64,000 nucleotides of DNA from Pseudomonas sp. URMO17WK12:I2 (lineage in GTDB: Bacteria; Pseudomonadota; Gammaproteobacteria; Pseudomonadales; Pseudomonadaceae), in NCBI RefSeq assembly GCF_003253735.1, contig NZ_QKYW01000004.1, forward strand, positions 248,001 to 312,000, in the 5' to 3' direction. Of the stretch, positions 1 through 8,784 are shown in pieces (position 1 is the first letter of the stretch; every line of letters starts with the position of its first letter). The notes under the pieces were generated by a model. The model saw only the letters and a list, made by a program, of their open reading frames with translations. It did no database searches and was not told where the DNA came from. The position numbers and the translations under genes are program-made.

Positions 1-57
1 TTCATCAATTGCAAGCCGGCCCTGGTCGCCGGGATCGTCAGCGCCAAAGAGGGCTAA
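1..57 (+). CDS. C-terminal end of an unidentified protein (partial)
   Basis: An open frame enters from the left edge and ends at a TAA at 55-57, giving an 18-residue tail (FINCKPALVAGIVSAKEG). This is too short to identify. It lies about 190 bp upstream of the hydroxyproline epimerase in the same orientation, so it could belong to the same catabolic unit, for instance a missing step such as pyrroline-2-carboxylate reductase, but nothing in the tail supports that. Even its status as a gene rests only on an in-frame end and position. Confidence 0.35.
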   Translation, partial: FINCKPALVAGIVSAKEG

Positions 58-250
58 GGCGCGGCGCGGTAACCTGGCCAGTTGGCGGGCTTCAGCCTAT
101 CGAGCCTGGGTAGATGAGCCCATCCAGGACCTGAGACCGACCTGAGGCACTATGCCGATTTCGTCATCGTGCCGGCGCAAATCCTTCAAGCCGTCTGGCC
201 TGCCTCGCGTCACCCTGTAGCCATTCAATCGGCATACAGGCGCAGCGCCC

Positions 251-1183
251 ATGAAACGCATCGAAGTGATCGACTCCCATACCGGCGGCGAGCCGACCCG
301 GCTGGTGGTCAGCGGCTTTCCCGATCTCGGCACGGGCAGCATGGCCGAGCGCAAACAGCTGCTGGCCAGTAAGCACGATGCCTGGCGCGCCGCCTGCATT
401 CTCGAACCGCGCGGCAATGATGTGCTGGTCGGCGCCCTGCTCTGCGAGCCGGTCGACCCCAGCGCCTGTGCCGGTGTGATCTTCTTCAACAACACCGGCT
501 ACCTCGGCATGTGCGGGCACGGCACCATCGGCCTGGTGGTATCGCTGGCCCATATGGGCCGCATTGGCGCTGGCGTGCACAAGATCGAAACGCCGGTGGG
601 CACGGTCGAGGCGACCCTGCATGAAGATCGTTCGGTCAGCGTGCGCAATGTGCCGTCCTATCGTTACCGCCAGGCCGTCGAACTGCAGGTGCCGGGCTAC
701 GGCCTGGTGCAGGGCGATATCGCCTGGGGCGGCAACTGGTTCTTCCTGATCGCCGACCACGGCCAGCGCATCGTCGGCGACAACGTCGAAGCCCTTACCG
801 CCTACACCTATGCCGTTCAGAAGGCGCTGGAAGACCAGGGCGTTCGTGGCGAGGACGGCGGCCTGATCGACCATATCGAGCTGTTTGCGGATGACGATCA
901 GGCGGACAGCCGCAATTTTGTCCTTTGCCCCGGCAAGGCCTACGACCGCTCCCCTTGCGGCACCGGCACCAGCGCCAAGCTGGCCTGCCTGGCCGCCGAC
1001 GGCAAGCTGCAACCCGGACAGATCTGGCGCCAGGCCAGCGTGATCGGCAGCCTGTTCGAAGGCTCGTACCAGTGGCAGGGTGACAAGGTGATCCCGACCA
1101 TCCGCGGGCGCGCCAATATCAGCGCCGAAGCCACCCTGCTGCTCGAACAGGACGATCCGTTCGCCTGGGGCATCCGCCCGTGA
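251..1183 (+). CDS. lhpA: 4-hydroxyproline 2-epimerase
   Basis: A 310-residue member of the proline racemase superfamily, which interconverts trans-4-hydroxy-L-proline and cis-4-hydroxy-D-proline in the cytoplasm, the first step of hydroxyproline breakdown. The two catalytic thiols are visible: Cys88 in MCGHGTIG and Cys236 in [12 protein letters not shown], the Cys/Cys arrangement of racemases and epimerases rather than dehydratases. The ATG at 251 begins the conserved [15 protein letters not shown] stretch. The stop overlaps the next gene's GTG by 4 bp (1180-1183), so translation is probably coupled with the dehydrogenase subunits that consume its product. Proline racemase is possible by family alone, but the neighbours make 4-hydroxyproline the likely substrate. 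Confidence 0.93.
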   Translation: MKRIEVIDSHTGGEPTRLVVSGFPDLGTGSMAERKQLLASKHDAWRAACILEPRGNDVLVGALLCEPVDPSACAGVIFFNNTGYLGMCGHGTIGLVVSLAHMGRIGAGVHKIETPVGTVEATLHEDRSVSVRNVPSYRYRQAVELQVPGYGLVQGDIAWGGNWFFLIADHGQRIVGDNVEALTAYTYAVQKALEDQGVRGEDGGLIDHIELFADDDQADSRNFVLCPGKAYDRSPCGTGTSAKLACLAADGKLQPGQIWRQASVIGSLFEGSYQWQGDKVIPTIRGRANISAEATLLLEQDDPFAWGIRP

Positions 1184-2295
1184 GCCCACTGCGGGTCGCC
1201 GATGTGATCGTCATCGGCGCCGGCATCATCGGCGCCGCCTGCGCCCGCGAACTGGCCCGCCGTGGCCAGCAGGTACTGGTCATCGATGCCGGCCTGCGGG
1301 GTGCTACCTCCGCCGGCATGGGCCACTTGCTGGTGCTCGACGACAACCAGGCCGAACTGGATATCAGCCGCTATTCGCTGAGCCGCTGGCGTGAGCTGGG
1401 CCCGCAATTGCCGGACGACTGCGCGTATCGCAACAACGGCACCCTGTGGTTGGCCGCCAACGAAGAAGAGCTGGCGGCGGCAGAAGCCAAGAGCGGCAAC
1501 CTGCGCGCCGAGGGAATACGCTGCGAGATGGTGCCCGGCCACGCGTTGCAGGCCATGGAACCGATCCTGCGCGACGGCTTGCACGGCGCCCTGCGCCTGC
1601 CCGACGACGGCATTCTCTACGCACCGAACACTGCACGCTGGATGCTCGACAACCCGCGCATCACCGGGCGGCGCGCCAAGGTCACGGAGCTGGACGGCAA
1701 CCGCGTGCGCCTCGAAGACGGCAGTTGGCTAGGCGCCGATGCCGTGGTGCTCGCCAACGGTATTCAAGCCGTGGAGCTCTGCCCGGAGCTGCCCATCGCG
1801 GCGAAGAAGGGCCACCTGCTGATCACCGACCGCTACCCGCACCCGGTCACCCACACCATCACCGAGCTGAGCTACCTGACCAGCGTGCACAACAGCAGTG
1901 GCGCCTCGGTGGCCTGCAACATCCAGCCGCGGCCGACCGGCCAGCTGTTCATCGGCACCTCGCGGCAGTTCGACACCCTCGACCCTGAGGTCGACGGCTG
2001 GTTGCTGGCGCGCATGCTCAGGCATGCCGCGAGCTATGCGCCGGGCCTGGCGCAACTCAACGGCATCCGCGCCTGGGCCGGCTTCCGCGCCGCCACACCA
2101 GACGGCATGCCGCTGATTGGCGAACATCCCGCGCAGCCTGGCCTGTGGCTGGCGGTCGGCCATGAGGGGCTGGGTGTTACCGCGGCGCCGGCTACCGCCG
2201 ACCTGCTCGCGGCGCTGCTGTGGGACGAGGCCGAACCCATTCCGGCCGCCGCCTATGCGCCCCGGCGTTACCTTGGAGAAACCGCCCATGCCTGA
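1180..2295 (+). CDS. lhpB: D-hydroxyproline dehydrogenase, DadA/DAO-like FAD subunit
   Basis: A 371-residue FAD-dependent amine oxidase of the D-amino-acid oxidase fold. The dinucleotide-binding motif [17 protein letters not shown] is near the N-terminus and a second FAD segment ([17 protein letters not shown]) near the C-terminus. With the next two genes it should form the heteromeric, membrane-associated D-hydroxyproline dehydrogenase known in P. aeruginosa, which oxidises cis-4-hydroxy-D-proline to pyrroline-4-hydroxy-2-carboxylate. It starts with GTG overlapping the lhpA stop by 4 bp and overlaps the ferredoxin-like subunit by 8 bp, so the three subunits are tightly coupled. The subunit assignment is by family and order; the exact electron path is inferred. 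Confidence 0.87.
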   Translation: MSPLRVADVIVIGAGIIGAACARELARRGQQVLVIDAGLRGATSAGMGHLLVLDDNQAELDISRYSLSRWRELGPQLPDDCAYRNNGTLWLAANEEELAAAEAKSGNLRAEGIRCEMVPGHALQAMEPILRDGLHGALRLPDDGILYAPNTARWMLDNPRITGRRAKVTELDGNRVRLEDGSWLGADAVVLANGIQAVELCPELPIAAKKGHLLITDRYPHPVTHTITELSYLTSVHNSSGASVACNIQPRPTGQLFIGTSRQFDTLDPEVDGWLLARMLRHAASYAPGLAQLNGIRAWAGFRAATPDGMPLIGEHPAQPGLWLAVGHEGLGVTAAPATADLLAALLWDEAEPIPAAAYAPRRYLGETAHA

Positions 2296-2524
2296 CCTGT
2301 ACCTCGATGGGCGCCCGCTCAGCGTAGTGCCGGGCACCACGGTCGCTGCCGCGCTCGCCCTGGGCGGCGACGGCAGCGCACGTACCTCGGTCAGCGGCCA
2401 GCGCCGGGCACCGCTGTGCGGCATGGGCATCTGCCAGGAATGCCGGGTAACCGTCGACGGCCTGCGCCGCCTGGCCTGCCAGACCCTGTGCCGCGATGGC
2501 ATGCAGGTGGAGACGCGGCCATGA
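2288..2524 (+). CDS. lhpF: D-hydroxyproline dehydrogenase, small [2Fe-2S] subunit
   Basis: A 78-residue ferredoxin-like protein. Four cysteines (C44, C49, C52, C64) lie in a C-x4-C-x2-C-x11-C pattern within CGMGICQEC...LACQT, the plant-type [2Fe-2S] ligand set found in the small HcnA-like subunits of heteromeric FAD dehydrogenases. The ATG at 2288 gives [16 protein letters not shown], a normal start for this family. A longer upstream extension in the same frame runs through the 3' end of lhpB and is not credible. The gene overlaps lhpB by 8 bp and lhpE by 4 bp (ATGA). It should carry electrons between the two flavin subunits. Confidence 0.87.
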   Translation: MPDLYLDGRPLSVVPGTTVAAALALGGDGSARTSVSGQRRAPLCGMGICQECRVTVDGLRRLACQTLCRDGMQVETRP

Positions 2525-3798
2525 GCGAACAGGCTGACGTACTGATCATCGGCGCCGGCCCGGCCGGCCTTTCCGCCGCGCTGGCCGCTGCTGGCGACGG
2601 CATGCAGGTGGTGCTGCTCGACGACAATCCATTGCCCGGCGGGCAGATCTGGCGCGATGGCGCAGGAGCACAGGTGCCTGCACAGGCGCGCCGCCTGCGC
2701 GATGCTGTGGATAACCACGCCAGTATCCAGCGTTACGCCGCCACCCGGGTGGTGGCCCGCGCCGGCAGCCATGCGCTGTTGGTGGAAGATGCCGAACGCG
2801 GCTGGGTGATCGCCTATCACAAGCTGATCCTGTGCACCGGGGCACGCGAGTTGTTACTGCCGTTTCCCGGCTGGACGTTGCCCGGTGTAACCGGTGCCGG
2901 CGGCCTGCAGGCGCTGATCAAGGGCGGCTTGCCGGTGGCCGGTGAACGCACCGTGATTGCCGGCAGCGGCCCGCTACTGCTGGCCAGCGCGGCCACCGCG
3001 AAACAGGCCGGCGCGCAGGTGTTACGCATTGCCGAGCAGGCATCGACAGGCGCAGTCGCGGCCTTCGCCCTGCAACTGCCGCGCTGGCCGCACAAACTGT
3101 TGCAGTCCTTCGGCCTGCTCGATGGCGGTTATCGCCCTGGTACACGCATCGTCGCCGCACTGGGGCAGGATCGTCTGGAAGGCGTGCGCCTGCAGCGTGA
3201 CGGCAAGCTCGAGGAGCTGGAGTGCGAGCGCCTTGCCTGCGGTTTCGGCCTGATCCCCAACGTGCAGCTGGGGCAGGCGCTCGGCTGCGCGCTGGGCAGC
3301 GCTGCCATCAAGGTCGACGCCTGGCAGGCGACCGATAGGGCCGGCATCTACGCGGCGGGCGAATGTACCGGTTTCGGCGGTAGCGAACTGGCCCTGGTCG
3401 AAGGCCGCATTGCCGGCCACGCCGCCGCCGGCAACCGCGAGGCCGCGCGGCGCATGTGGGCAACCCGTGCCCGCTGGCAACGCTTTGCCGATGCGCTGAA
3501 CAAACACTTCGCGCTGGACCCCGCACTCAAACGCCTGGCGCAACCAGACACCCTGCTATGCCGCTGCGAAGACGTCCACTACGCCGCTGTGGCCGCACAC
3601 AGCAACTGGCGCGAAGCGAAGCTGGCGACGCGCTGCGGAATGGGTGCCTGCCAGGGACGGATATGCGGCGGTGCCACGCAATACCTGTTCGATTGGCAGC
3701 CTGCCGCGCCCCGCCCGCCCTTCGCACCAAGCCGAATCGGCACCCTCATGCAGCTGGAAGAGGCGGCCCAGAGCAGCTCGCCGCGAACGTGCAGCTAA
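2521..3798 (+). CDS. lhpE: D-hydroxyproline dehydrogenase, HcnB-like FAD/NAD(P)-binding subunit
   Basis: A 425-residue pyridine-nucleotide-disulfide oxidoreductase family protein. The N-terminal FAD motif is GAGPAGLSAALAA (about residues 11-23), a second nucleotide-binding segment lies near residues 140-160, and the C-terminus has a BFD-like [2Fe-2S] cysteine set: CRCED, then CGMGACQGRICGG about 35 residues later. This is the large subunit of HcnABC-type dehydrogenases and completes the lhpABFE unit. The ATG at 2521 overlaps the lhpF stop; a longer frame starting near 2416 lies inside lhpF and is rejected. About 620 bp separate it from the next protein gene, filled by a small RNA. Confidence 0.86.
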   Translation: MSEQADVLIIGAGPAGLSAALAAAGDGMQVVLLDDNPLPGGQIWRDGAGAQVPAQARRLRDAVDNHASIQRYAATRVVARAGSHALLVEDAERGWVIAYHKLILCTGARELLLPFPGWTLPGVTGAGGLQALIKGGLPVAGERTVIAGSGPLLLASAATAKQAGAQVLRIAEQASTGAVAAFALQLPRWPHKLLQSFGLLDGGYRPGTRIVAALGQDRLEGVRLQRDGKLEELECERLACGFGLIPNVQLGQALGCALGSAAIKVDAWQATDRAGIYAAGECTGFGGSELALVEGRIAGHAAAGNREAARRMWATRARWQRFADALNKHFALDPALKRLAQPDTLLCRCEDVHYAAVAAHSNWREAKLATRCGMGACQGRICGGATQYLFDWQPAAPRPPFAPSRIGTLMQLEEAAQSSSPRTCS

Positions 3799-3930
3799 TT
3801 CAATCGCGGGTGAGCCGCACACTTCAAACGGTAACAAAGCGGGTAGCGCGGTAACGCTTTTGTGCTCCGCAGCACAATCGGAAAAACGCGGAAAAACTTA
3901 AGTTACTGATAAATAACGATATTCCAAAAC

Positions 3931-3946
3931 TGGCACAGGTTATGCT
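3931..3946 (+). promoter_or_regulatory. Sigma-54 promoter of the Crc-antagonist sRNA, with candidate CbrB sites upstream
   Basis: TGGCACAGGTTATGCT matches the -24/-12 consensus, with GG and GC exactly 12 nt apart, placing the start near 3957. Upstream, GGTAAC at 3830 and 3850 and AGTTAC at 3902 are half-sites like those described for CbrB, the NtrC-family activator of crcZ/crcY. The promoter match is direct; CbrB control is inferred from the sRNA family. Confidence 0.8.
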
Positions 3947-3956
3947 CTATCTCCCG

Positions 3957-4290
3957 CACAACAAAAATAACAAGACACACCCCATAACAAGAACAAGACA
4001 ACGGCTCTAGCATAAGAAAGACAAAAACGCAGAGACGCAGCTAACTGATTTCTTTGGAGAGGACCGCCCTCGGGCTTGTACCGCAACCGGGTCGAGAACA
4101 ATAAAACTGCTTTGCAAGGCAGCGACAGACGGGTTGGATCTACGGATCACGGCAACATCAGCGTCCAAACAAATCCGTTCGCTCTTGGCCTCCTTTGGAG
4201 GCCTCGGCTAAAACAAGAACAATAGGCCGTTAGCACTAACAAGAACGATGATTCGAGCAAGATTTAGGGGAGCCTCGGCTCCCCTTTCTG
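3957..4290 (+). ncRNA. CrcZ/CrcX/CrcY-family small RNA (Hfq/Crc antagonist)
   Basis: A non-coding, unusually A-rich stretch carries repeated CA-motifs of the form AANAANAA, the sites by which CrcZ-type RNAs titrate Hfq/Crc: AATAACAA at 3966, AACAAGAACAA at 3986-3996, AACAATAA at 4097, AACAAGAACAA at 4212-4222 and AACAAGAA at 4238. It begins 11 nt after a sigma-54 promoter and ends at a strong terminator, about 334 nt, close to known family members. An internal hairpin GGCCTCC-TTT-GGAGGCC lies at 4187-4203. When good carbon sources run out, such RNAs relieve catabolite repression. It is not next to cbrB here, so I do not choose between the CrcX and CrcY names. Confidence 0.88.
4267..4290 (+). 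terminator. Rho-independent terminator of the sRNA
   Basis: A perfect inverted repeat GGGGAGCC-TC-GGCTCCCC at 4267-4284 is followed by TTTCTGCTTTCT. It sits between the A-rich sRNA and the AraC-type gene and marks the sRNA 3' end. Confidence 0.85.
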
Positions 4291-4418
4291 CTTTCTGGCG
4301 TCCGCGCCAGCCGCCTTCCCTCGCACTACAAATCCTTGCAGACCCACAGGCTCAATAGCTGCCTGCCGCCCGATAACGCGCTAGGCTCTGCAGCTATTTA
4401 AACTGTCTGCAGCCAGCC

Positions 4419-5168
4419 ATGCACAGCCTGCTACCTAACTCGCCTCATCCCGACCTGCCGACATTGATCAGCACCCTCATGCAGATCGAGCCGTTGCTCG
4501 ATGCCATGCCCGAGGTGGTGTTCTTCATCAAGGACACGCAGACCCGCTACGCCCTGGTCAACCAGACCCTGGCCCAGCGGCTGGGCTTCAAGAGCAAAGA
4601 CAAGCTGGTGGGGATGACCGCCGAACAGGTGTTCCCGGCCAGCTTCGGGCCTTCCTATACCGCGCAGGATCGGCGCGTACTGGATGAGGGTAGCCAGCTC
4701 GACGACCAGCTGGAGCTGCACCTTTATTACGGCAACCAGCCGGTCTGGTGCCTGACCCACAAGCTGGCGCTGCGCAATCGGTCTGGAGACATCATCGGCC
4801 TGGCCGGCATCTCCCGGGATGTACAGCTGCCGCAATCGGGCCACCCGGCTTACCCGAAGCTTGCCGCGGTGGATGCCTATATCCGCGAGCACTTCGCCCG
4901 GCCGATCAGCCTGGCCGAGCTCACCGAGCTGGCCGGATTGTCAGTGGCGCAACTGGAGCGTCACTGCAAACGCATCTTCCAGCTCACCCCGCGCCAGATG
5001 ATCCACAAGGCGCGCCTTGGCGAGGCAAGTCGCCTGCTGCAGCACGACCTGCCAATCACCGAAATCGCCCTGCGCTGCGGTTACACCGACCACAGCGCCT
5101 TCAGCCGCCAGTTCCGTGCGCTTACCGGGCTTACGCCTAGCCAATTCCGCGAATCGCACGCTGGCTGA
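4419..5168 (+). CDS. lhpR: PAS-AraC family transcriptional regulator of hydroxyproline genes
   Basis: A 249-residue DNA-binding protein. Residues about 22-135 form a PAS-like sensor (LLDAMPEVVFFIKDTQTRY, ending in a LAGISRDVQ segment), and residues about 150-245 are an AraC/XylS double helix-turn-helix with the typical signature TEIALRCGYTDHSAFSRQF. It lies between the catabolic genes and the ABC transporter genes in the same direction. The P. aeruginosa hydroxyproline activator LhpR is an AraC-type protein encoded within the equivalent cluster, so the symbol is given by context. The PAS domain suggests it binds a small ligand, probably a hydroxyproline isomer or intermediate. The ATG at 4419 has no strong ribosome-binding site. 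Confidence 0.8.
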   Translation: MHSLLPNSPHPDLPTLISTLMQIEPLLDAMPEVVFFIKDTQTRYALVNQTLAQRLGFKSKDKLVGMTAEQVFPASFGPSYTAQDRRVLDEGSQLDDQLELHLYYGNQPVWCLTHKLALRNRSGDIIGLAGISRDVQLPQSGHPAYPKLAAVDAYIREHFARPISLAELTELAGLSVAQLERHCKRIFQLTPRQMIHKARLGEASRLLQHDLPITEIALRCGYTDHSAFSRQFRALTGLTPSQFRESHAG

Positions 5169-5335
5169 TACCACCGGGTGTTCCGAAACAGGGCGACAGC
5201 GCTTGGCTTCGCTCCCATCTGTAACACCCGACCTGCGCTCTTGACTGCCCTGTTTGTCCCGCATTCCCTCATGACCCGCCACAGCGCGCGGCCTGCAGCA
5301 GCATGCTGCAGAACAGGCACAGCGGTTGCATATTA

Positions 5336-5353
5336 AATATCGTATACGAAATT
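5336..5353. promoter_or_regulatory. Palindromic operator upstream of the ABC substrate-binding gene
   Basis: The perfect palindrome TCGTATACGA (5340-5349), with AT-rich flanks, lies about 40 bp upstream of the substrate-binding gene and just before a TATAAC hexamer at 5357 that could be a -10 box. The same core occurs at 11470-11483 before the deaminase gene. Palindromes with a GTATAC core are typical of GntR/FCD-family operators. No such regulator is encoded in the window. Confidence 0.65.
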
Positions 5354-5389
5354 TCCTATAACGATTGTCTGCACCGTTTCGAGGCTCCT

Positions 5390-6208
5390 ATGAAAAACCC
5401 CGCTTTTGCCGTAGCCCTCAGCGCAGTACTCAGCACCACCCTGATCGGCACCGCTCACGCCGACAAACTCGACTCGATCATCGAGTCCGGCAAGCTGCGC
5501 TGCGCGGTAACCCTGGACTTCCCGCCCATGGGCTCGCGTGACGACAAGAACCAGCCGGTCGGCTTCGACGTCGACTACTGCAATGACCTGGCGAAAGTCC
5601 TCGGCGTCGAGGCCGAGGTGGTGGAGACGCCCTTCCCGGACCGTATCCCGGCGCTGGTTTCCGGCCGCGCCGACGTGATCGTCGCCTCCACCTCCGACAC
5701 CCTGGAGCGTGCCAAGACGGTGGGCCTGACCGTGCCCTACTTCGCCTTCCAGATGGTCGTACTGACCCGGGACGACACCGGCATCAGCCGCTACGAAGAC
5801 CTCAAGGGCAAGGCCGTGGGTAACACCAGCGGTACCTACGAGGCAATCGCCCTGGAGAAGGACGTGAAAGCCTGGGGCGGCGGCAGCTTCCGCGCCTATC
5901 AGTCGCAGAACGACACCATCCTCGCCGTTGCTCAAGGCCACATCGCCGCCACCGTGGTCACCAACACCGTGGCCGCGGCCACCCTCAAGTCCGGCAAGTA
6001 CAAGGGCCTGAAAGTGGTCGGTGATGCGCCTTACGTCGTCGATTACGTGTCCCTGGCGGCCAAGCGCGACGAGTACGGCCTGATCAACTACCTCAACCTG
6101 TTCGTCAACCAGCAGGTTCGCAGCGGCCGCTATGACGAGCTGTGGAAGAAGTGGGTCGGCGACGAAATCAAGCCGGCCAACCTGACCGTACCGGGCGTGT
6201 ACTACTGA
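5390..6208 (+). CDS. ABC transporter substrate-binding protein, probable hydroxyproline
   Basis: A 272-residue periplasmic protein of the family 3 (polar amino acid) solute-binding group. A signal peptide of about 24 residues ends at AHA-D, and the mature part begins DKLDSIIESGKLRCAV, with GFDVDYCNDLAKVLG and VSGRADVIVASTSDT segments typical of the group. The ATG at 5390 follows GAGGCTCCT; a longer frame starting near 5303 would put 29 residues before the signal peptide and cross the operator. Two permeases and an ATPase follow after an interposed dehydratase gene. The set probably corresponds to the hydroxyproline importer of P. aeruginosa (lhpPMNO). The substrate is inferred from context. 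Confidence 0.87.
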   Translation: MKNPAFAVALSAVLSTTLIGTAHADKLDSIIESGKLRCAVTLDFPPMGSRDDKNQPVGFDVDYCNDLAKVLGVEAEVVETPFPDRIPALVSGRADVIVASTSDTLERAKTVGLTVPYFAFQMVVLTRDDTGISRYEDLKGKAVGNTSGTYEAIALEKDVKAWGGGSFRAYQSQNDTILAVAQGHIAATVVTNTVAAATLKSGKYKGLKVVGDAPYVVDYVSLAAKRDEYGLINYLNLFVNQQVRSGRYDELWKKWVGDEIKPANLTVPGVYY

Positions 6209-6305
6209 TCAACGCATCACTGCGCCGCCACTGGCGGCGCATTCCACCCCTTTTTCGCTCGCGTGCCCCGGTGGCGCCGAGCTTTTGCCCACGGCGGAGC
6301 CCTTG

Positions 6306-8117
6306 ATGACAGCAGTCGCGGATCACACCTCGCCCGCCCCTGAAGCGTGCGCGCTCCAGGGCCGCAGCCTGGTTGCCGGGCGTGCCGAGGGTGAGCTGCT
6401 GTTCGCCGAGATGGGCCTGAGTTTCTGGGGCGGCGTCGACCCCTTCACGGGCGAGGTGATCGACCGGCATCACCCGCTCAGTGGCCAGAAGATGGCAGGC
6501 CGCGTACTGGCGATTCCCAGTGGCCGCGGCTCCTGCACCGGCAGCAGCGTGATGATGGAGCTGCTCAGCGGCAAACACGCGCCCAGCGCCCTGGTGCTCG
6601 CCGAGGCCGACGAGATCCTCACCCTCGGTGTGCTGGTGGCCGAGCTGCTGTTCCAACGCTCCATCGCCGTGTTGTGCATCGGTCATGCAGCCTTCACCCG
6701 CCTGCGTGGCCAGGCTTACGCCCGCCTCGACGGCGAGCGGCTGCAGCTTTATCCACAGCGCCCTGCCGATGCCAGGCCGACCGGCGTAACGGCACTGCGC
6801 CAACAGCAGCCGTTCGCCAGCGCCCTGCAACTGAGCGAAAGCGACCGCGCCCTGCTCGATGGCCGCCAGGGCAAAGCGGCCCAGGTAGCCATGCAGCTGG
6901 TGCTGCGCATGGCCGAGCTGCAGGGCGCCAGCGAATTGCTGGATGTCACCCAGGCGCATATCGACGGCTGCATCTACACCGGCCCGGCCAGCCTGCGCTT
7001 CGCCGAGCAACTGGTGGCCTGGGGCGCCAGGGCGCGGGTGCCGACCACGCTCAACTCGATTTCCGTGGACCAGCGCCGCTGGCGCGCCCTGGGCATCGAT
7101 GCCGCCTTTGGCGAGCCGGCCAGTGCACTCGGCGATGCCTACATGGCCATGGGCGCGCAGCTCAGCTTCACCTGTGCGCCCTACCTGCTGGACAGCGCGC
7201 CGGCCGAGGGCGAGCAGATCGTCTGGGCAGAATCCAATGCGGTGGTGTACGCCAACAGCGTGCTTGCTGCACGGACTCTGAAATACCCGGATTACCTGGA
7301 TATCTGCATCGCCCTCACCGGTCGTGCGCCCAAGGTGGGGTGCCACCTCGACGAGCAGCGCATGGCCAGCCTGCAGATCGAGCTGCCCGAGCTCGCCGAA
7401 CTGGACGACGCCTTCTACCCGCTGCTCGGCTACCACGTCGGCCTGCTCTGCGGCAGCCATATTCCGCTGCTACGCGGCCTGGAAAACGCCGAGCCGAGCC
7501 TGGACGATCTCAAGGCCTTTGGCGCCGCCTTCGCCACCAGTTCGGCAGCGCCGCTGTTCCATATCGCCGGGGTTACCCCGGAAGCCCGCGACCCACAGCA
7601 GGTTATCCACAACGGCAGAGCGCTTACGACCGAACGGATCAGCCTCGCCGATCTGCGCCGCAGCTGGGATGAGCTGAACAGCGCTGACGAAGCCGAGGTG
7701 GGACTGATCGCCCTCGGCAATCCGCATTTCTCGCTCAGCGAATTCTCCCGCCTGGCCGAACTCTGCGCAGGCCGCAGCAAGCACGCTCAGGTGAGCCTGG
7801 TGATCACCTGCGGCCGGGCCGTGCTCGAACAAGCCCGCGACGCGGGGCATATCGCGCCACTGCAAGCCTTTGGCGCAACCCTGCTGACCGACACCTGCTG
7901 GTGCATGCTCGGCGAGCCGGTGGTGCCTACGGGCTGCCGCACCCTGATGACCAATTCGGGCAAGTACGCCCATTACGCGCCAGGGCTGGTCGGCCGTGCG
8001 GTGCACTTCGCCAGCCTGGCCGAGTGCATCGACGCCGCCTGTTCGGGCCAGGCCAGCGGCCGTGTGCCGCGCTGGCTGCAACCGGCTTCCCCTGTGGAGA
8101 ACCCCACGCATGTTTGA
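6306..8117 (+). CDS. acnX: Aconitase X, probable cis-3-hydroxy-L-proline dehydratase
   Basis: A 603-residue protein with two fused parts. An N-terminal swivelling domain of about 140 residues (formerly DUF126) contains GRGSCTGSSVMMELL, and a large aconitase-like domain (formerly DUF521) contains TCAPYLLDS and a C-terminal TDTCWCMLG segment with conserved cysteines. Bacterial fused aconitase X enzymes dehydrate cis-3-hydroxy-L-proline to pyrroline-2-carboxylate. Its place between the transporter genes fits a role in hydroxyproline use and suggests the system accepts 3-hydroxy isomers. The ATG at 6306 has GGAG about 8 bp upstream and is preferred over a TTG at 6285. The stop overlaps the next gene by 8 bp. 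The reductase for its product is not in view. Confidence 0.83.
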   Translation: MTAVADHTSPAPEACALQGRSLVAGRAEGELLFAEMGLSFWGGVDPFTGEVIDRHHPLSGQKMAGRVLAIPSGRGSCTGSSVMMELLSGKHAPSALVLAEADEILTLGVLVAELLFQRSIAVLCIGHAAFTRLRGQAYARLDGERLQLYPQRPADARPTGVTALRQQQPFASALQLSESDRALLDGRQGKAAQVAMQLVLRMAELQGASELLDVTQAHIDGCIYTGPASLRFAEQLVAWGARARVPTTLNSISVDQRRWRALGIDAAFGEPASALGDAYMAMGAQLSFTCAPYLLDSAPAEGEQIVWAESNAVVYANSVLAARTLKYPDYLDICIALTGRAPKVGCHLDEQRMASLQIELPELAELDDAFYPLLGYHVGLLCGSHIPLLRGLENAEPSLDDLKAFGAAFATSSAAPLFHIAGVTPEARDPQQVIHNGRALTTERISLADLRRSWDELNSADEAEVGLIALGNPHFSLSEFSRLAELCAGRSKHAQVSLVITCGRAVLEQARDAGHIAPLQAFGATLLTDTCWCMLGEPVVPTGCRTLMTNSGKYAHYAPGLVGRAVHFASLAECIDAACSGQASGRVPRWLQPASPVENPTHV

Positions 8118-8775
8118 TTACACCTTCCATTGGCGCCAGGCCTTCAAGGCGCTGCCCGACATGCTCGCCGGCGCCTGGGTGACCTTCGAGACGGCCGCCC
8201 TGTCGATGATCTTCGGGGTGCTCATCGCCCTCGCCCTGACGGTCATGCGTGAGCTGAAGAACCCCGTGGCCCGCGGCTTCGCCAACGGCTGGGTATCGAT
8301 CGCGCGCAACACCCCGTCGCTGTTCCAGATCTACATCCTCTACTTCGGCCTGGGCTCGATGGGCTGGCACGTCAGCTCCTGGGTCGCCCTGCTGGCCGGC
8401 ATCACCTTCAACAATGCCGGCTACCTGGCGGAAAACTTCCGCGGTGGCCTCAAGGCGGTGCCCGGCACCCAGGTGCGTGCCGCCCGCTCGCTGGGCATGA
8501 GCGCCTTCCAGGCCTACCGGATGATCGTCGTGCCGCAGCTGCTGCGCATCGTCTTCTACCCGCTGACCAACCAGATGGTCTGGGCCGTGCTGATGACCTC
8601 GCTGGGGGTGATCGTCGGTCTCAACAACGACCTCACCGGCGTCACCCAGGACTACAACGTCAAGACCTTCCGCACCTTCGAGTTCTTCGCCATCGCGGCG
8701 CTGCTGTATTACCTGATCGCCAAGGCGATCGTGGCGGTTGCCCGGCTGCTGGCCTGGCGCCTGTTCCGTTACTGA
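8110..8775 (+). CDS. Amino-acid ABC transporter permease (HisM/GlnP type)
   Basis: A 221-residue inner-membrane protein with several hydrophobic spans (around residues 20-45, 65-80, 90-110 and 185-210) and the family loop AARSLGMSAFQAYRMIVVPQLLR that contacts the ATPase. The ATG at 8110 begins MFDYTFHWRQAF and overlaps the dehydratase stop by 8 bp. A longer in-frame version from 7996 lies within the dehydratase gene and has no membrane-protein character. It forms the channel with the next permease. Hydroxyproline as cargo is inferred from the operon. Confidence 0.88.
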   Translation: MFDYTFHWRQAFKALPDMLAGAWVTFETAALSMIFGVLIALALTVMRELKNPVARGFANGWVSIARNTPSLFQIYILYFGLGSMGWHVSSWVALLAGITFNNAGYLAENFRGGLKAVPGTQVRAARSLGMSAFQAYRMIVVPQLLRIVFYPLTNQMVWAVLMTSLGVIVGLNNDLTGVTQDYNVKTFRTFEFFAIAALLYYLIAKAIVAVARLLAWRLFRY

Positions 8776-8784
8776 GGATCGCTC

